From: an uncultured Alphaproteobacteria bacterium
Lineage (GTDB): Bacteria; Pseudomonadota; Alphaproteobacteria; RF32; CAG-239
Assembly: GCA_944391405.1 (NCBI GenBank)
Contig: CALXTN010000010.1
Location: 1-55,118, forward strand
DNA length: 55,118 nucleotides
Reading direction: 5' to 3'
Shown: positions 8,228 to 16,961 of the stretch, one piece after another
Layout of the letters: the number at the start of each line of letters is the position of its first letter
Numbering within the stretch: position 1 is the stretch's first letter
Made by a program: the position numbers and the translations under genes
Notes under the pieces: model-generated
Told to the model about the DNA's origin: nothing
The model's database searches: none
What the model saw: the letters and a program-made list of their open reading frames with translations, nothing else

Positions 8228-8758
8228 TTAAAAAGTTTCCCAATGTACTTTATCAGGATTAAATCTATCTTCAGGTTGTTTCGGTTCTTCTTCCGGATAA
8301 CCGATAGTAACAATCGCAATCGGGAGCATTGTTTCCGGCATATTAAATTTTTTGCGTAAATTATCAACCACCATCGGCATAGGCGCCGCTCCGCAAAAAC
8401 ACGCGCCTAAACCTTTAGCATGACAAGCCAGCAAAAGGTTCTCTGCAGCTAAAGAGCCATCAATTTGCGCATAATTCCAACCTTCTTTTTCGCGGTGGAA
8501 ACATTCAACCTCATCAGCGCAAACAATAACAACACAAGCAGCATCTTTAGCAAAAGAAGTCCAAGGTTGAAGTTGTCTTAAGGTGCGCAAAGTTTCAGCA
8601 TCTTTCAAGACCAAGAAATGCCAAGGTTGTTTATTATGAGCAGAAGGAGCGTAGCTGGCAGCCCGCAAAAGTTCAATAATTTGTTCATCAGACAATTTCT
8701 TTTCCGGATTATATTTTCTGATAGAACGTCTGGTTAAAAGACCTTCATATAATTCCAT
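8228..8758 (-). CDS. Nitroreductase-family FMN oxidoreductase
   Basis: This 176-aa protein of the nitroreductase fold uses FMN and NAD(P)H to reduce nitro compounds, quinones or other acceptors; its own substrate cannot be told from sequence. The FMN-binding RRSIRKY segment lies at residues 10-16 and the SAHNKQPWHFLVL motif near 39-52. GLGACFCGA near 117 and the C-terminal IGYPEE motif (near 153) are also typical. The size fits the short, single-domain class. It starts with an AGGAG site and lies 22 bases after the upstream unknown gene, so the two form a likely operon. Confidence 0.9.
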   Translation of the reverse strand: MELYEGLLTRRSIRKYNPEKKLSDEQIIELLRAASYAPSAHNKQPWHFLVLKDAETLRTLRQLQPWTSFAKDAACVVIVCADEVECFHREKEGWNYAQIDGSLAAENLLLACHAKGLGACFCGAAPMPMVVDNLRKKFNMPETMLPIAIVTIGYPEEEPKQPEDRFNPDKVHWETF

Positions 8759-8780
8759 ATTAAAAACTCCTATAAAAAAG

Positions 8781-9392
8781 CTAATTAACGCTCCTCTGTA
8801 ATTGCTCGATGTGAGGTAATACTAAGTGCTCAATCAAGAAATGCAATGTTTTGAGAACCATTTGATCAGTATTAACTATAACAGGATAAATATCATCAGG
8901 CTTTTCTGATTGAGAAAGTTTTTTTGCAAGCATAGCATAAACACCTGCCATATCAGAAAGAGAAGAGATTAATTCAGCCGCGAAATTAGGGATATTAAGG
9001 GTTTCACAACCGCCCCAAAAGCCCTCAACAAAACCGCATTCAATTTGGTCAGCACGGTTGTAGCATAATTCAATAAGGCTCTGAGTATCATGAATATCAC
9101 CTTGAAATTTAGGTAATTCAAGAGTGTTAGTTTTAATTTCAACAAACATCTGATCCCAAAGCCCCATAAAAAATTTAAAGAACAGCTCCGCTTCTGCTTT
9201 AGTTGCTAAGCGAGGCTGAGCATTATCTGGAAAGAAAGACGCAATAACGTCAGTCGGTCTTAAGTTAGGGTTAGGACTACAGATAGCACCGGCAAATTTC
9301 AGTTTGGCAACATCAACCGGTGTCGGACAATTATAATGAGCGAGGAAGCGTTGAAATTTATCATCCCCAATATATACATTTTCACTTTGCAT
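8781..9392 (-). CDS. Unknown helical protein upstream of nitroreductase
   Basis: I do not recognise this 203-aa protein. It is cytoplasmic and mainly helical, with a Gly/aromatic motif near the middle (CGFVEGFWGGCE) and a hydrophobic C-terminal helix region. The segment around FFKFFMGLWDQMF and the later CGF-x-x-GF recall helical-bundle families such as UPF0149/YecA or TorD-like chaperones, but no family signature is complete. It is transcribed ahead of the nitroreductase gene with a 22-base gap. Confidence 0.6.
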   Translation of the reverse strand: MQSENVYIGDDKFQRFLAHYNCPTPVDVAKLKFAGAICSPNPNLRPTDVIASFFPDNAQPRLATKAEAELFFKFFMGLWDQMFVEIKTNTLELPKFQGDIHDTQSLIELCYNRADQIECGFVEGFWGGCETLNIPNFAAELISSLSDMAGVYAMLAKKLSQSEKPDDIYPVIVNTDQMVLKTLHFLIEHLVLPHIEQLQRSVN

Positions 9393-9450
9393 TTTAATTC
9401 ATCTTTATATATAATGACTAACATACACAATTTAACGGGAGTTTTACAAA

Positions 9451-9765
9451 TTGTCCACACTAAAATTATCATTGTTATTATCTATGTTTTGCCTAATAAG
9501 TGCGTGCTCACAGATTGCGCCATTTGAGGATAGAAGACGTGAGCCCGGAACGGAATATGTATATGTTGGAGCCTCTAAACCCGGACGTCCGGCAATATGT
9601 TATAATCCATTATTTTATGATAGAGCAGAGGTAAAAGCTCAGGCCGATGAGTTATGCCGTCAGCATAAAGAAAAAACACATGCTGAAGAGATAGATAATG
9701 ATATATTTAGTTGCAGACTTTTTGTACCCTCTAAAGCTTATTATAAATGCGTAGCAGATAAGTAG
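9451..9765 (+). CDS. Small lipoprotein of unknown function
   Basis: This 104-aa protein has a short signal peptide that ends in the lipobox LISAC, so the Cys at residue 19 should be lipid-modified. The mature part has four further Cys (in AICYN, LCRQH, FSCRLF and YKCVAD) that could form two disulfides in the periplasm. No family was recognised. The start is a TTG codon preceded by CGGGAG at a suitable distance; no in-frame ATG gives the signal peptide. It is divergent from the upstream operon. Confidence 0.65.
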   Translation: MSTLKLSLLLSMFCLISACSQIAPFEDRRREPGTEYVYVGASKPGRPAICYNPLFYDRAEVKAQADELCRQHKEKTHAEEIDNDIFSCRLFVPSKAYYKCVADK

Positions 9766-9836
9766 TGATGAGATAGTGACGGAAAATTAGCCGTAAGTCT
9801 GGTCTCTGTGCACGCATTTATAAGAAAGGAGACGCT

Positions 9837-10547
9837 ATGAAGATATATATATTTGATATGGATGGAACAATAACCCCAGCGCGCCAACCAATGACGCCAG
9901 ACTTCAGTCGGAGATTTATTCCATGGTTAAAATCACATTTAGCTTATTTAGCAGCAGGTTCAAACTTTGAAAAAGTATGTGAACAAATTCCATCCGAAGC
10001 AATGTTGTCATTTAGTGGTATATATAGTTCAATGGGAAATGTATTCCATCAAAAAGGCAAAGAAATATACCGCCATGAAATAAAGTTAAAAAAAGAATTA
10101 TTGCAAACATTGGAACGTTACCGCCGCAATACAAAATATGAAGGTCAATTATATGGAAATTATATGGAGTTGCGCCCGGGCATGTTAAACTTTAGCGTAT
10201 TAGGGAGAAATTGTCCTTTTTCCGAGAGAGCAAAGTATAATGAATGGGATAATACGCATCATGAACGAGAAGCCATTGTTAAAGAAGTGAATGAAAACTT
10301 TCCTGAATATGAAGCCAGTGTTGGTGGAAAAATCTCTGTTGATATAGTGACTAAAGGTTGCAGTAAAGGACAGATTGCACATAAAGTAAGAGAGATGTAT
10401 CCAAATCATAAAATTATCTTTTTAGGCGATAGAACCGAAAAAGGCGGAAATGACTATACGCTGGCCGAAGCATTGCGTAGTATGGAAAACACGGAAGTTA
10501 TTGCAGTAAATAATCCGGATGATGTGCTGAAGTATTTGGAAATATAA
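9837..10547 (+). CDS. Eukaryotic-type phosphomannomutase (HAD superfamily)
   Basis: This enzyme would interconvert mannose-6-phosphate and mannose-1-phosphate for GDP-mannose and hence glycan synthesis. The 236-aa chain has HAD motif I DMDGT (residues 7-11) directly followed by the PMM signature TPARQ, GSNFEKV-Q/CEQ near 43-51, the substrate-binding RPGMLNFSVLGR segment near 112-123, and GDRTEKGGND near 199-208. These match human PMM1/PMM2-type enzymes and not the usual bacterial ManB/AlgC type. An AGGAG-like site supports the start. It stands alone, so it is not in a visible sugar operon. The family assignment is secure; transfer from another lineage is an inference. Confidence 0.9.
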   Translation: MKIYIFDMDGTITPARQPMTPDFSRRFIPWLKSHLAYLAAGSNFEKVCEQIPSEAMLSFSGIYSSMGNVFHQKGKEIYRHEIKLKKELLQTLERYRRNTKYEGQLYGNYMELRPGMLNFSVLGRNCPFSERAKYNEWDNTHHEREAIVKEVNENFPEYEASVGGKISVDIVTKGCSKGQIAHKVREMYPNHKIIFLGDRTEKGGNDYTLAEALRSMENTEVIAVNNPDDVLKYLEI

Positions 10548-10579
10548 ACTCTGAAGAAAATGAAGAGATGAATGAATAA

Positions 10580-10608
10580 TTGACAGACCTAAGGTTTTCG
10601 GGTATACT
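10580..10608 (+). promoter_or_regulatory. Promoter of the glutamine amidotransferase-like gene
   Basis: TTGACA (10580-10585), a 17-base spacer and TATACT (10603-10608) lie about 30 bases before the ATG. This is a near-consensus sigma-70-type promoter. Confidence 0.75.
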
Positions 10609-10637
10609 TAGATATATGTAAAAAAAAGGAGTTTTTT

Positions 10638-11600
10638 ATGATGAAAACCAAGAAAGTATATCTGGAATATCTGGAAGAGTTTAAGAGTTTCGGTATATCT
10701 AAAAAAGAGATAGCAGAATTAAAAGAACAAAGTATTGTTGCCGATATTCGCTTTCATAAAGAATTATATGAAAATAAAAGTTCAAGTCGTCCGACTGTAG
10801 GATTTTTATTAGGACAAGATAAAGGCGATAACGGTGAAGAATATTACACAATCGGATTGACTTATGCTCAAGCGGTATTGTCCACAGGTGCAGAAATAAA
10901 GTTTTTAGACTATGATAGTACTTATCAACAGATGAAAAATTGTGATGGCGTTATTTTGCCGGGTGGTGCATTTGATAATCCGGAAGATTTTTTTATTGAT
11001 GGAAAAGATATGGGAGCCAAAGAAGGTAAACGCTTTTTTGCTTACAAAGCAGCGATAAATGAAGCCCACCATAGTCAAAAGCCGATGTTGGGTATTTGTG
11101 CCGGTGCGCAGATGATAGGGGCTCTATTGGGTAATATGAAAATGTATCGTAGTATAGAAAAAGAAGTATCAAGAAAAACCGTTCATAAGCCTAAAGAGGA
11201 AACAGATGTCCGCATTCATGGATTGAAGTTGATAAAAGGCACGCCAATATTTGATATTATGGGAGTAGATGCGAATGAAGACAAGATTATGATAAATTCG
11301 CGTCACAATCAGGCTATGGTTCATCCGGCGTTACAAGATTATGTAGAAGGAACGCCGCTAGTGAAAATGGATATGTATGCAGTTTCCGATGCAGATGGAA
11401 TTCCTGAAATTTGGGGGAATGAGGCAGCTGGGATTTTATGCGTGCAAGGACATCCGGAAGACTTGGCTGCAACGGGAAATAAAAAAATGCAGTATTTATA
11501 TGATTATATCGCTCAAAAAGCAAAGATATATAAACAAGCTCACAATGAACATACAAAAGCCGTCAAAAGAGTTATAAAGCAACTAATACAACGCCAATGA
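10638..11600 (+). CDS. Class I glutamine amidotransferase-like hydrolase (peptidase C26)
   Basis: This 320-aa protein is related to gamma-glutamyl-GABA hydrolase PuuD and other gamma-glutamyl peptidases. The nucleophile elbow is GICAGAQ (Cys near 154) and the catalytic His/Glu pair is in VQGHPED near 275. ILPGGAFDNP marks the oxyanion loop region, and NSRHNQAM is typical of the C26 family. It differs from PuuD by about 50 extra N-terminal residues, helical and Lys/Glu-rich. The exact substrate is unknown. Two ATGs are adjacent at the start; an AAAAAAGGAG site precedes them. Its 3' end overlaps the convergent EamA gene by 29 bases. Confidence 0.85.
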   Translation: MMKTKKVYLEYLEEFKSFGISKKEIAELKEQSIVADIRFHKELYENKSSSRPTVGFLLGQDKGDNGEEYYTIGLTYAQAVLSTGAEIKFLDYDSTYQQMKNCDGVILPGGAFDNPEDFFIDGKDMGAKEGKRFFAYKAAINEAHHSQKPMLGICAGAQMIGALLGNMKMYRSIEKEVSRKTVHKPKEETDVRIHGLKLIKGTPIFDIMGVDANEDKIMINSRHNQAMVHPALQDYVEGTPLVKMDMYAVSDADGIPEIWGNEAAGILCVQGHPEDLAATGNKKMQYLYDYIAQKAKIYKQAHNEHTKAVKRVIKQLIQRQ

Positions 11601-12465
11601 CAATAACAACAAAACAAACCATCTTTTTCACCATAATGCGTGGAGAGATGGTTTCTTTGACGTGAATATCAAAAATTTTTTTTAAGGCAATGCTGATGAA
11701 AAGCATAAAGATAGGCGCAGTGGCATTGATAGCCGAAAGAGTAACAGCAGACATTTTTGATAAAGCAAAAATAAAAGCAGCCCCGCTTAAAAAGCATAAC
11801 AATTCGTTTAAGCAAAATATTTTAGTCCTTTTTCGATAAGAACTAAATGCTTTTTTAATGCGTTCCGCAGAAGTAGGATGCAAAAAGAGCAGAAATGGTA
11901 ATAAGCCGGAAAGTGTATTGACGTAAATCATCATATTAATCCAGCTGTCATCATACTGAAAAGCACATTTTTGAATAACCACATAAAAAGCTCTCAAGAA
12001 TGAAACAAAGACCATATAGTAAAAGGCGCGATTAAGTTTCGGCATTTGAAAGTCGTTGATGCTAAGCACAATAGAAGCCAAGATAATGAGAACAAAGCCA
12101 AAATACTGAGATGTTTGTAAATGTTCGTCCAAAAACAAATAAGTCATAATCGGGATGGTAATTTGCCCCAAAGAGAATAGAGCGGACACAATGGACGTAT
12201 CAATCACCTTCATGGCTTTATAGTAAGGGTAAAGGTAAACCACATCAATAATGGCCAAGACCAGATAAAAAGGCAAAACACTAAGCGTCGGTAACGTAGG
12301 CGTACCGAAGAAGAGGAGCAGTGGCAAAAAGACGCAGTTCATCAAAGAAATGTAAAAAATCATTGTGAGCGGATGCTTAAAATTATTATTAGAAAGTTTA
12401 CACTCAATGATATTAGCAAAAGAAGTGAATAGCGGAGCAAGTAAAGCGATAAATACAATAAACAT
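11572..12465 (-). CDS. EamA/DMT-family transporter
   Basis: This 297-aa inner-membrane protein has about ten transmembrane helices in two five-helix halves, as in EamA drug/metabolite transporters. The first half includes a helix ending in VYLYPYYKAM and a loop with LDEHLQ, a family hallmark near the end of the fourth helix. The substrate cannot be predicted. It is monocistronic and overlaps the convergent upstream gene at its 3' end. The start ATG at 12465 directly precedes the first hydrophobic helix. Confidence 0.82.
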   Translation of the reverse strand: MFIVFIALLAPLFTSFANIIECKLSNNNFKHPLTMIFYISLMNCVFLPLLLFFGTPTLPTLSVLPFYLVLAIIDVVYLYPYYKAMKVIDTSIVSALFSLGQITIPIMTYLFLDEHLQTSQYFGFVLIILASIVLSINDFQMPKLNRAFYYMVFVSFLRAFYVVIQKCAFQYDDSWINMMIYVNTLSGLLPFLLFLHPTSAERIKKAFSSYRKRTKIFCLNELLCFLSGAAFIFALSKMSAVTLSAINATAPIFMLFISIALKKIFDIHVKETISPRIMVKKMVCFVVIVIGVVLVAL

Positions 12466-12550
12466 AAAATACCTGTGAGCTGTTATTCCTAGCTTAATTA
12501 TAACCTAAGAAGAACAAAGAGTAAAGGGGGGAAATGAAGAAAATGACGAA

Positions 12551-12577
12551 AAATAAAAAAGCCCTCCGAAGAGGGCT
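12551..12577 (-). terminator. Terminator of the WG-like gene
   Basis: GCCCTC/GAGGGC with a CGAA loop (12561-12576) is followed on the minus strand by TTTTTT. It lies 21 bases beyond the stop codon of the gene ending at 12598. Confidence 0.85.
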
Positions 12578-12597
12578 TGAAATAGAACAAACACAAA

Positions 12598-13668
12598 TTA
12601 GTGCGATAATAAATAACGCAGAGTTTCGCGTTTATTTAACTTATCTTCCCGCACGAGAGAAATAAATTTCTGCCCATAGTCAAACAGAGCTTCTGAAATA
12701 TCTTCCCCTGGCACTTTGCGAATAAAGGCATCAAAGAGCATTTTTTGCTGTTGTAGCGGAAGATCAAGAGCCAGAACCAAAAGGCGGTTTTGACGAACAA
12801 GACCGATAAATTTTTTTGCAAAAACAAAAACGCAATCTTCTTCTTGGATAGCGAATTTTTCTCCGTTACTAAAGCATAGAAAGACATTACCGACACCGGA
12901 AACAGAAAATTTACAGTTAGGAGCACCTGGCAGACATTGATATTCATTAACGGGTTTTGCCGTCAGACAGTCATACGTAGCATCCATATTTCGACACATT
13001 TTCTTCGAAACTAACCAACGATAATCAACGTCCAAATCATCAAGTAATGGAATGTAAGTTGGATCATAGAGGATACCTTTTTTCTCAGTCCAAACAATAA
13101 AATTACCGCCAGCGAAAAAATTAACACTGGTAATGTTGGGGATAAGATTGATTTTACAAAAATCCTTATCATACAAGATAACACCATCATCTTGATAAAC
13201 GGCGATTTTTCCATCATCGGCATCATTAAAGTAATTGATATCATGCGCAAATCCGATAGCCCTGCTTTGTGATAAATCATCTACTGGCAAAATAAAAAGT
13301 TTGTCGTCTTTGCGAAGTACAAAATGCCGATATTGCCCGAGATAGAGAACATTATCATAGCAAGCAATCAGCTCTCCTTGAGGATTATAAAATTGATACG
13401 ATTTTTCTTTTTCAACAGAAAGAGCATAATATCCGCTTTTAAATCCATGAAAATCAAATGCGTTGTCAGCAATCAATCGACAACGATTATCATAAACTTG
13501 CAAATGATATGTTTCTGGGTTATGAAGAGTAAAAAATCCGTTGGGATAGAAAAGCAGATCATGAGGCTCATCATCATCAATGTTTCTTTCACCAAAAAAG
13601 TTCCAATAACATTCCAGCGCATCCAACACACTTTGTGGTTGTTCAGCAGAATTAAAATAATTTTCCAT
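12598..13668 (-). CDS. WG-like beta-repeat protein of unknown function
   Basis: This 356-aa cytoplasmic protein is rich in short beta-strand repeats with NGFF/SGYYAL-type aromatic turns and YD-x-x-C/G-x-L strands, in the style of WG or beta-propeller repeats. A similar but shorter protein is encoded at 30038-30679. An upstream in-frame TTG at 13743 would add 25 residues, but the ATG at 13668 is preferred because a near-consensus promoter lies inside the would-be extension. There is no Shine-Dalgarno site. The function is unknown; Cys residues in the C-terminal half (SKKMCRN, YDCLT, YQCLPG, NCKF) are clustered and may bind metal. Confidence 0.6.
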   Translation of the reverse strand: MENYFNSAEQPQSVLDALECYWNFFGERNIDDDEPHDLLFYPNGFFTLHNPETYHLQVYDNRCRLIADNAFDFHGFKSGYYALSVEKEKSYQFYNPQGELIACYDNVLYLGQYRHFVLRKDDKLFILPVDDLSQSRAIGFAHDINYFNDADDGKIAVYQDDGVILYDKDFCKINLIPNITSVNFFAGGNFIVWTEKKGILYDPTYIPLLDDLDVDYRWLVSKKMCRNMDATYDCLTAKPVNEYQCLPGAPNCKFSVSGVGNVFLCFSNGEKFAIQEEDCVFVFAKKFIGLVRQNRLLVLALDLPLQQQKMLFDAFIRKVPGEDISEALFDYGQKFISLVREDKLNKRETLRYLLSH

Positions 13669-13714
13669 AATTTGATAATTTAAAAAAAGTGAATAATAAT
13701 ATTTAATTGCCAAA

Positions 13715-13743
13715 ACTATAGGAGATGTTTGTATTTTTGTCAA
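13715..13743 (-). promoter_or_regulatory. Promoter of the WG-like gene
   Basis: On the minus strand TTGACA (13743-13738), a 17-base spacer and TATAGT (13720-13715) lie 46 bases before the ATG at 13668. This near-consensus promoter decides the start. Confidence 0.8.
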
Positions 13744-13794
13744 TTAAATATTTTCTAAAAGCTAAATAGACAATTCATAAACTAAACATTACAA

Positions 13795-13926
13795 AATAGC
13801 TTGTTTCATATTTGTGATAAATAAGCTATTTATGCAAGTACAGTAGGAGAGTTAAGAAAGAACTTAACAAATAGTCGGTTATGCAAGAAAGCATAAAAAA
13901 AAGCAGAGCCAAAACTCTGCTTTTTT
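13795..13926 (+). ncRNA. Candidate small RNA made of three hairpins plus terminator
   Basis: Three perfect inverted repeats follow each other: AATAGCTT (13795-13802)/AAGCTATT (13823-13830), GTTAAG (13851-13856)/CTTAAC (13863-13868), and TTATGC (13879-13884)/GCATAA (13891-13896). The last two have six-base loops. On the plus strand they end in an intrinsic terminator at 13901-13926. No coding region overlaps them. I found no strong plus-strand promoter, so this could instead be operator or leader DNA for the genes on the minus strand. Between rpsD and the WG-like gene nothing else was seen. Confidence 0.3.
13894..13926. terminator. Bidirectional terminator downstream of rpsD
   Basis: AAGCAGAG (13901-13908) and CTCTGCTT (13915-13922) form the stem around CCAAAA, with A and T runs on both sides. 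On the minus strand it ends rpsD; on the plus strand it would end the candidate small RNA. Confidence 0.85.
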
Positions 13927-13974
13927 GTATATGTTGTTGCGATTCCCAATAAGAAAACCGCCATATAACAGCTA

Positions 13975-14589
13975 TTATCTGGAGTAGAACTCGATAACCA
14001 AGTTTGGTTCCATTTGAGCAGCGTAAGGAACGTCATCAAATTTCGGAACAAAAGAATACTTAGCTGTTAATTTAGAAGCATCAACTTCCAAGTAAGAAGG
14101 GAAGTCACGTGTTTGAGATTGAATAGCAGCCAAAACAACAGCTAATTGCTTAGATTTTTCACGAACTTCAATAACATCACCAGCCTTAACCATATAAGAA
14201 GGGATGTTAACTTTCTTACCGTTAACTGTAACGTGACCGTGGTTAACAAACTGACGAGCAGCAAAAACCGTAGAAGCAAATTTAGCTTTGTAAACCAAGT
14301 TATCCAAACGAGACTCTAACAATCCGATAAGGTTCTCAGCTGTATCACCTTTTCTACGAATAGCTTCTTCGTAATATTTATGGAATTGCTTTTCAGAAAT
14401 GTTACCATAATAAACTTTTAATCTTTGTTTAGCATATAATTGCTCACCATAGTCAGTAGTCTTTTTTCTTCTTTGACCATGTTGACCAGGAGCATAGTTT
14501 CTCTTCAAAATAGGGCTGTTAGCATCGCCCCAAAGATTTTGACCATAGCGACGGCTATTTTTCTTTTTAGCGTTAACAATACTTTTCAT
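13975..14589 (-). CDS. rpsD: 30S ribosomal protein S4
   Basis: This 204-aa S4 protein starts assembly of the 16S 5' domain and in many bacteria also represses its own mRNA. The N-terminal S4 domain begins with the Lys/Arg-rich region, followed by the S4 RNA-binding domain with [14 protein letters not shown] and [13 protein letters not shown] near 90-130. The C-terminus IEFYSR is typical. The zinc-type N-terminal cysteines are absent. AAGGAT lies before the ATG. It is monocistronic, as is usual in alphaproteobacteria, and has a leader of nearly 200 bases or more. Confidence 0.97.
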   Translation of the reverse strand: MKSIVNAKKKNSRRYGQNLWGDANSPILKRNYAPGQHGQRRKKTTDYGEQLYAKQRLKVYYGNISEKQFHKYYEEAIRRKGDTAENLIGLLESRLDNLVYKAKFASTVFAARQFVNHGHVTVNGKKVNIPSYMVKAGDVIEVREKSKQLAVVLAAIQSQTRDFPSYLEVDASKLTAKYSFVPKFDDVPYAAQMEPNLVIEFYSR

Positions 14590-14878
14590 TAAAAAAATCC
14601 TTAAATTAGTTAATTAAATTATTGTCCCGATAGTTTTGTCGTTGAGATAAGATATAAGCTATAGAAAAAACGCTCTAAAGCAAATATATCAAACAATCTG
14701 CGCAAACGGGGCGTTATGTTTGAGAACAAAGAGTGGTATAAAAATTCCACACTCAAATCCCCCAAAGCACCGTCCTCTTTCTCGGAAGTGCCACCAACAT
14801 ATCGCAAAAAAATAATTTTGCAAGTATTTTTTTTAGGCAATACACTAAAACTACTAAAAAAATAGAGCCTAAGTGATA
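14590..14878 (-). promoter_or_regulatory. rpsD promoter region and structured leader
   Basis: Minus-strand TTGCAA and TATGTT, 16 bases apart (about 14822-14795), make a plausible promoter. The transcript would then hold a hairpin closed by GCAC/GGTGC (14767-14791) and a larger stem closed by GGGG/CCCC (14708-14763). Inside the larger stem, TTTGAG/CTCAAA competes with GAG-TG-TGG/CCACTC. S4 commonly binds its own leader, so this may be an autoregulatory element; I do not recognise a described motif. A 73-codon reading frame with a TTG start also crosses the region but looks accidental. Confidence 0.4.
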
Positions 14879-15616
14879 TTAGTAAAAATTCTTCCGTACT
14901 TTAGTAAAGAGCGGTTCATTCATATTTTCAAGTACGCCGTCTTTAAGTTTATATTGCTGATTCATACGAGCAGCCAATTCCATATTATGTGTGGCAATTA
15001 ATGCTGCCAATCCGGTTTCTTTGATAATATTAAGCAGAGCGGAAAACACTTCTTCGGAAGTATTCGGATCAAGATTTCCGGTCGGTTCATCAGCTAACAA
15101 CAATTTAGGCGAATTAGCCAAAGCTCTTGCAATAGCAACGCGTTGTTGTTCCCCACCGGAAAGTTCTGCTGGACGATGTTTCAGGCGATGATAAAGCTTT
15201 AATTTATCAAGCAAAAAAGTTGCTTTATCAGCGGATTCTTTCGGGGATTTACCGGCAATAAGCATCGGCATCATAACATTTTCAAGAGCTGAAAAATCTC
15301 CTAATAAGTTATGATACTGATAAACAAAACCGATATAATCACGGCGAAGAGAAGTACGCAAATCATCAGAAGATTTACCAATATTTTCGCCATTAATAAA
15401 GATACGTCCGCCGGAAGGTTTATCAAGAAGGCCCGCAATTTGTAAGAGGGTAGATTTACCGGAACCACTTTGTCCGACCAATGCGATAACCTCTCCGGAA
15501 TGAATAGATAAATCCACACCAGAAAGGACTTCAAGCGTTTGTTTGCCTTGTTTATAGTTTTTGATAATACCGCTCAATTGTAAAACTGGTGCATTATTAA
15601 TAAAATTATTATTCAT
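14879..15616 (-). CDS. lolD: Lipoprotein-releasing system ATP-binding protein
   Basis: This 245-aa ABC ATPase powers the release of outer-membrane lipoproteins from the inner membrane together with LolC/E. It has Walker A GQSGSGKST, signature LSGGEQQRV and Walker B LLLADEPTGNLD, with the LolD-type neighbourhood NLLGDFSALENVMMP. The start is the ATG at 15616. It overlaps the end of the permease gene by eight bases (ATGAATAA), so the two are translationally coupled. A longer frame to 15718 would read a hydrophobic stretch out of the permease gene in another frame and is not used. Confidence 0.95.
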   Translation of the reverse strand: MNNNFINNAPVLQLSGIIKNYKQGKQTLEVLSGVDLSIHSGEVIALVGQSGSGKSTLLQIAGLLDKPSGGRIFINGENIGKSSDDLRTSLRRDYIGFVYQYHNLLGDFSALENVMMPMLIAGKSPKESADKATFLLDKLKLYHRLKHRPAELSGGEQQRVAIARALANSPKLLLADEPTGNLDPNTSEEVFSALLNIIKETGLAALIATHNMELAARMNQQYKLKDGVLENMNEPLFTKVRKNFY

Positions 15617-16868
15617 AGCGCAAAGCCTCCACAGGATCCATTTTGGCAGCCCGATAAGCCGGATAAAGCGTAGCCAAGAAAGAAAGTAAAAGAGAAATAC
15701 CAGCCACAGACAAGACAACTGATGTTTCTACTTTTGCTGGTAATTGAGACAAGAAATAAATCTCAGCAGCAAATAAATCACGTCCAGCAATAGACTGCAA
15801 GAATTGTCGGATATTTTCAATATTATCGCAGAAGAGCAAAGCTAAAACGACCCCAAGAACAGTACCAACCGCACCGATAAAAGCGCCATCAAGGAAGAAA
15901 ATTCGCATAATTGCCCCTTTTGTTGCGCCCATCGTTCGCAAAACGGCGATATCACGCCCTTTGTCTTTAACGAGCATAATCAAGCCGGTAATAATATTAA
16001 AAGCAGCTACTAATATGATGAGAGTAAGAACTATAAACATGACGTTGCGCTCTACATCAATTGCGTTAAAGAATGCGGAGTTTGTTTGTCTGTAATCATA
16101 TACAAAAGCTTTATTGCCAGAAGATTCTATAGCTGCAGCAATGATTTGACGAATATAATCAACATCAGCATCATCACGTAAAGTAACATCAATACCGGTA
16201 ACACTATCGCCTAGAGAAAAGAATTTTTGTGCAGCTTCAAGCGGCATAAAGATAAAGTTAGCGTCATATTCGTACATACCAAAGTTAAAAGTACCGGCAA
16301 CACGATAAGTTTTCATCCTCGGCACGGTGCCAAACATTGTAATTTTACCGCTTGGAGAGAGTAAAGTAACCTCATCACCTTCCATAACACCGAGTTTATT
16401 GGCAAGACGTTGTCCTAACACGATAGTGTCGCCCTTAAACAATTTCAAATCAAAATCTTTGAAACCATCACGAAGGACTTTTTTCTTTTGAATATCCGTG
16501 GCATTAACACCGCGCACCATAACACCTTCAGCAGAATTACCCGCCGTTGCAAGTAATTGCTTTTCAACCATCGGAATAGCAATATTAACCCCCGGAATTT
16601 TACTTTCTAACAATTTAACGGCTTCTTGATAGTTATTAAAAGGTATATTGCGAATGGCAACAATACTAATATGGCCGTTAATACCTAAGATACGCCCGAG
16701 TAATTCGGATTTAAAACCGTTCATAACGGAAGTAACAATAATAAGCGTCGCCACACCCAAAGCAATGCCGATAAAAGCAAAAGAAGTGATAACCGAAATA
16801 AACCCTTCTTTGCGTTTTGCGCGCAAATATCTGCCCGCAACCATATTCTCAAATTTTGAAAAAATCAT
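15609..16868 (-). CDS. lolC: Lipoprotein-releasing system permease LolC/LolE
   Basis: This 419-aa inner-membrane permease has an N-terminal FENMVAGRYLRAKRK-like segment, a first transmembrane helix near 27-49, a large periplasmic MacB-like domain (about 50-270) and three C-terminal helices. It ends with YPAYRAAKMDPVEALRYE, the FtsX/LolCE family hallmark. Only one permease gene is present, as in alphaproteobacteria that use a single LolC/E-like (LolF-type) subunit. AAGGAG precedes the start and lolD overlaps its end. It acts in the inner membrane with LolA and LolB encoded elsewhere. Confidence 0.93.
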   Translation of the reverse strand: MIFSKFENMVAGRYLRAKRKEGFISVITSFAFIGIALGVATLIIVTSVMNGFKSELLGRILGINGHISIVAIRNIPFNNYQEAVKLLESKIPGVNIAIPMVEKQLLATAGNSAEGVMVRGVNATDIQKKKVLRDGFKDFDLKLFKGDTIVLGQRLANKLGVMEGDEVTLLSPSGKITMFGTVPRMKTYRVAGTFNFGMYEYDANFIFMPLEAAQKFFSLGDSVTGIDVTLRDDADVDYIRQIIAAAIESSGNKAFVYDYRQTNSAFFNAIDVERNVMFIVLTLIILVAAFNIITGLIMLVKDKGRDIAVLRTMGATKGAIMRIFFLDGAFIGAVGTVLGVVLALLFCDNIENIRQFLQSIAGRDLFAAEIYFLSQLPAKVETSVVLSVAGISLLLSFLATLYPAYRAAKMDPVEALRYE

Positions 16869-16961
16869 TAGAAAAACTCCTTACCCCTTACACCATAAAC
16901 GCAAAGAGAAAACTTGCAACCATAAAACCCTTTTTCCCACAAAAAAGGTAAGACAAAGAGA

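Noticed and set aside
13853..13866. TTAA...TTAA resembling a CtrA box
   Set aside because: The spacing between the two TTAA is eight bases, not the seven of the CtrA consensus; the sequence is better explained as one of three inverted repeats.
14619..14840. 73-codon frame inside the rpsD leader
   Set aside because: It starts at TTG without a ribosome binding site, matches no family and overlaps structured leader sequence.
15617..15718. Longer N-terminus for LolD
   Set aside because: The added residues are the permease gene read in another frame; the ATG at 15616 overlaps the permease stop as is usual for coupled genes.
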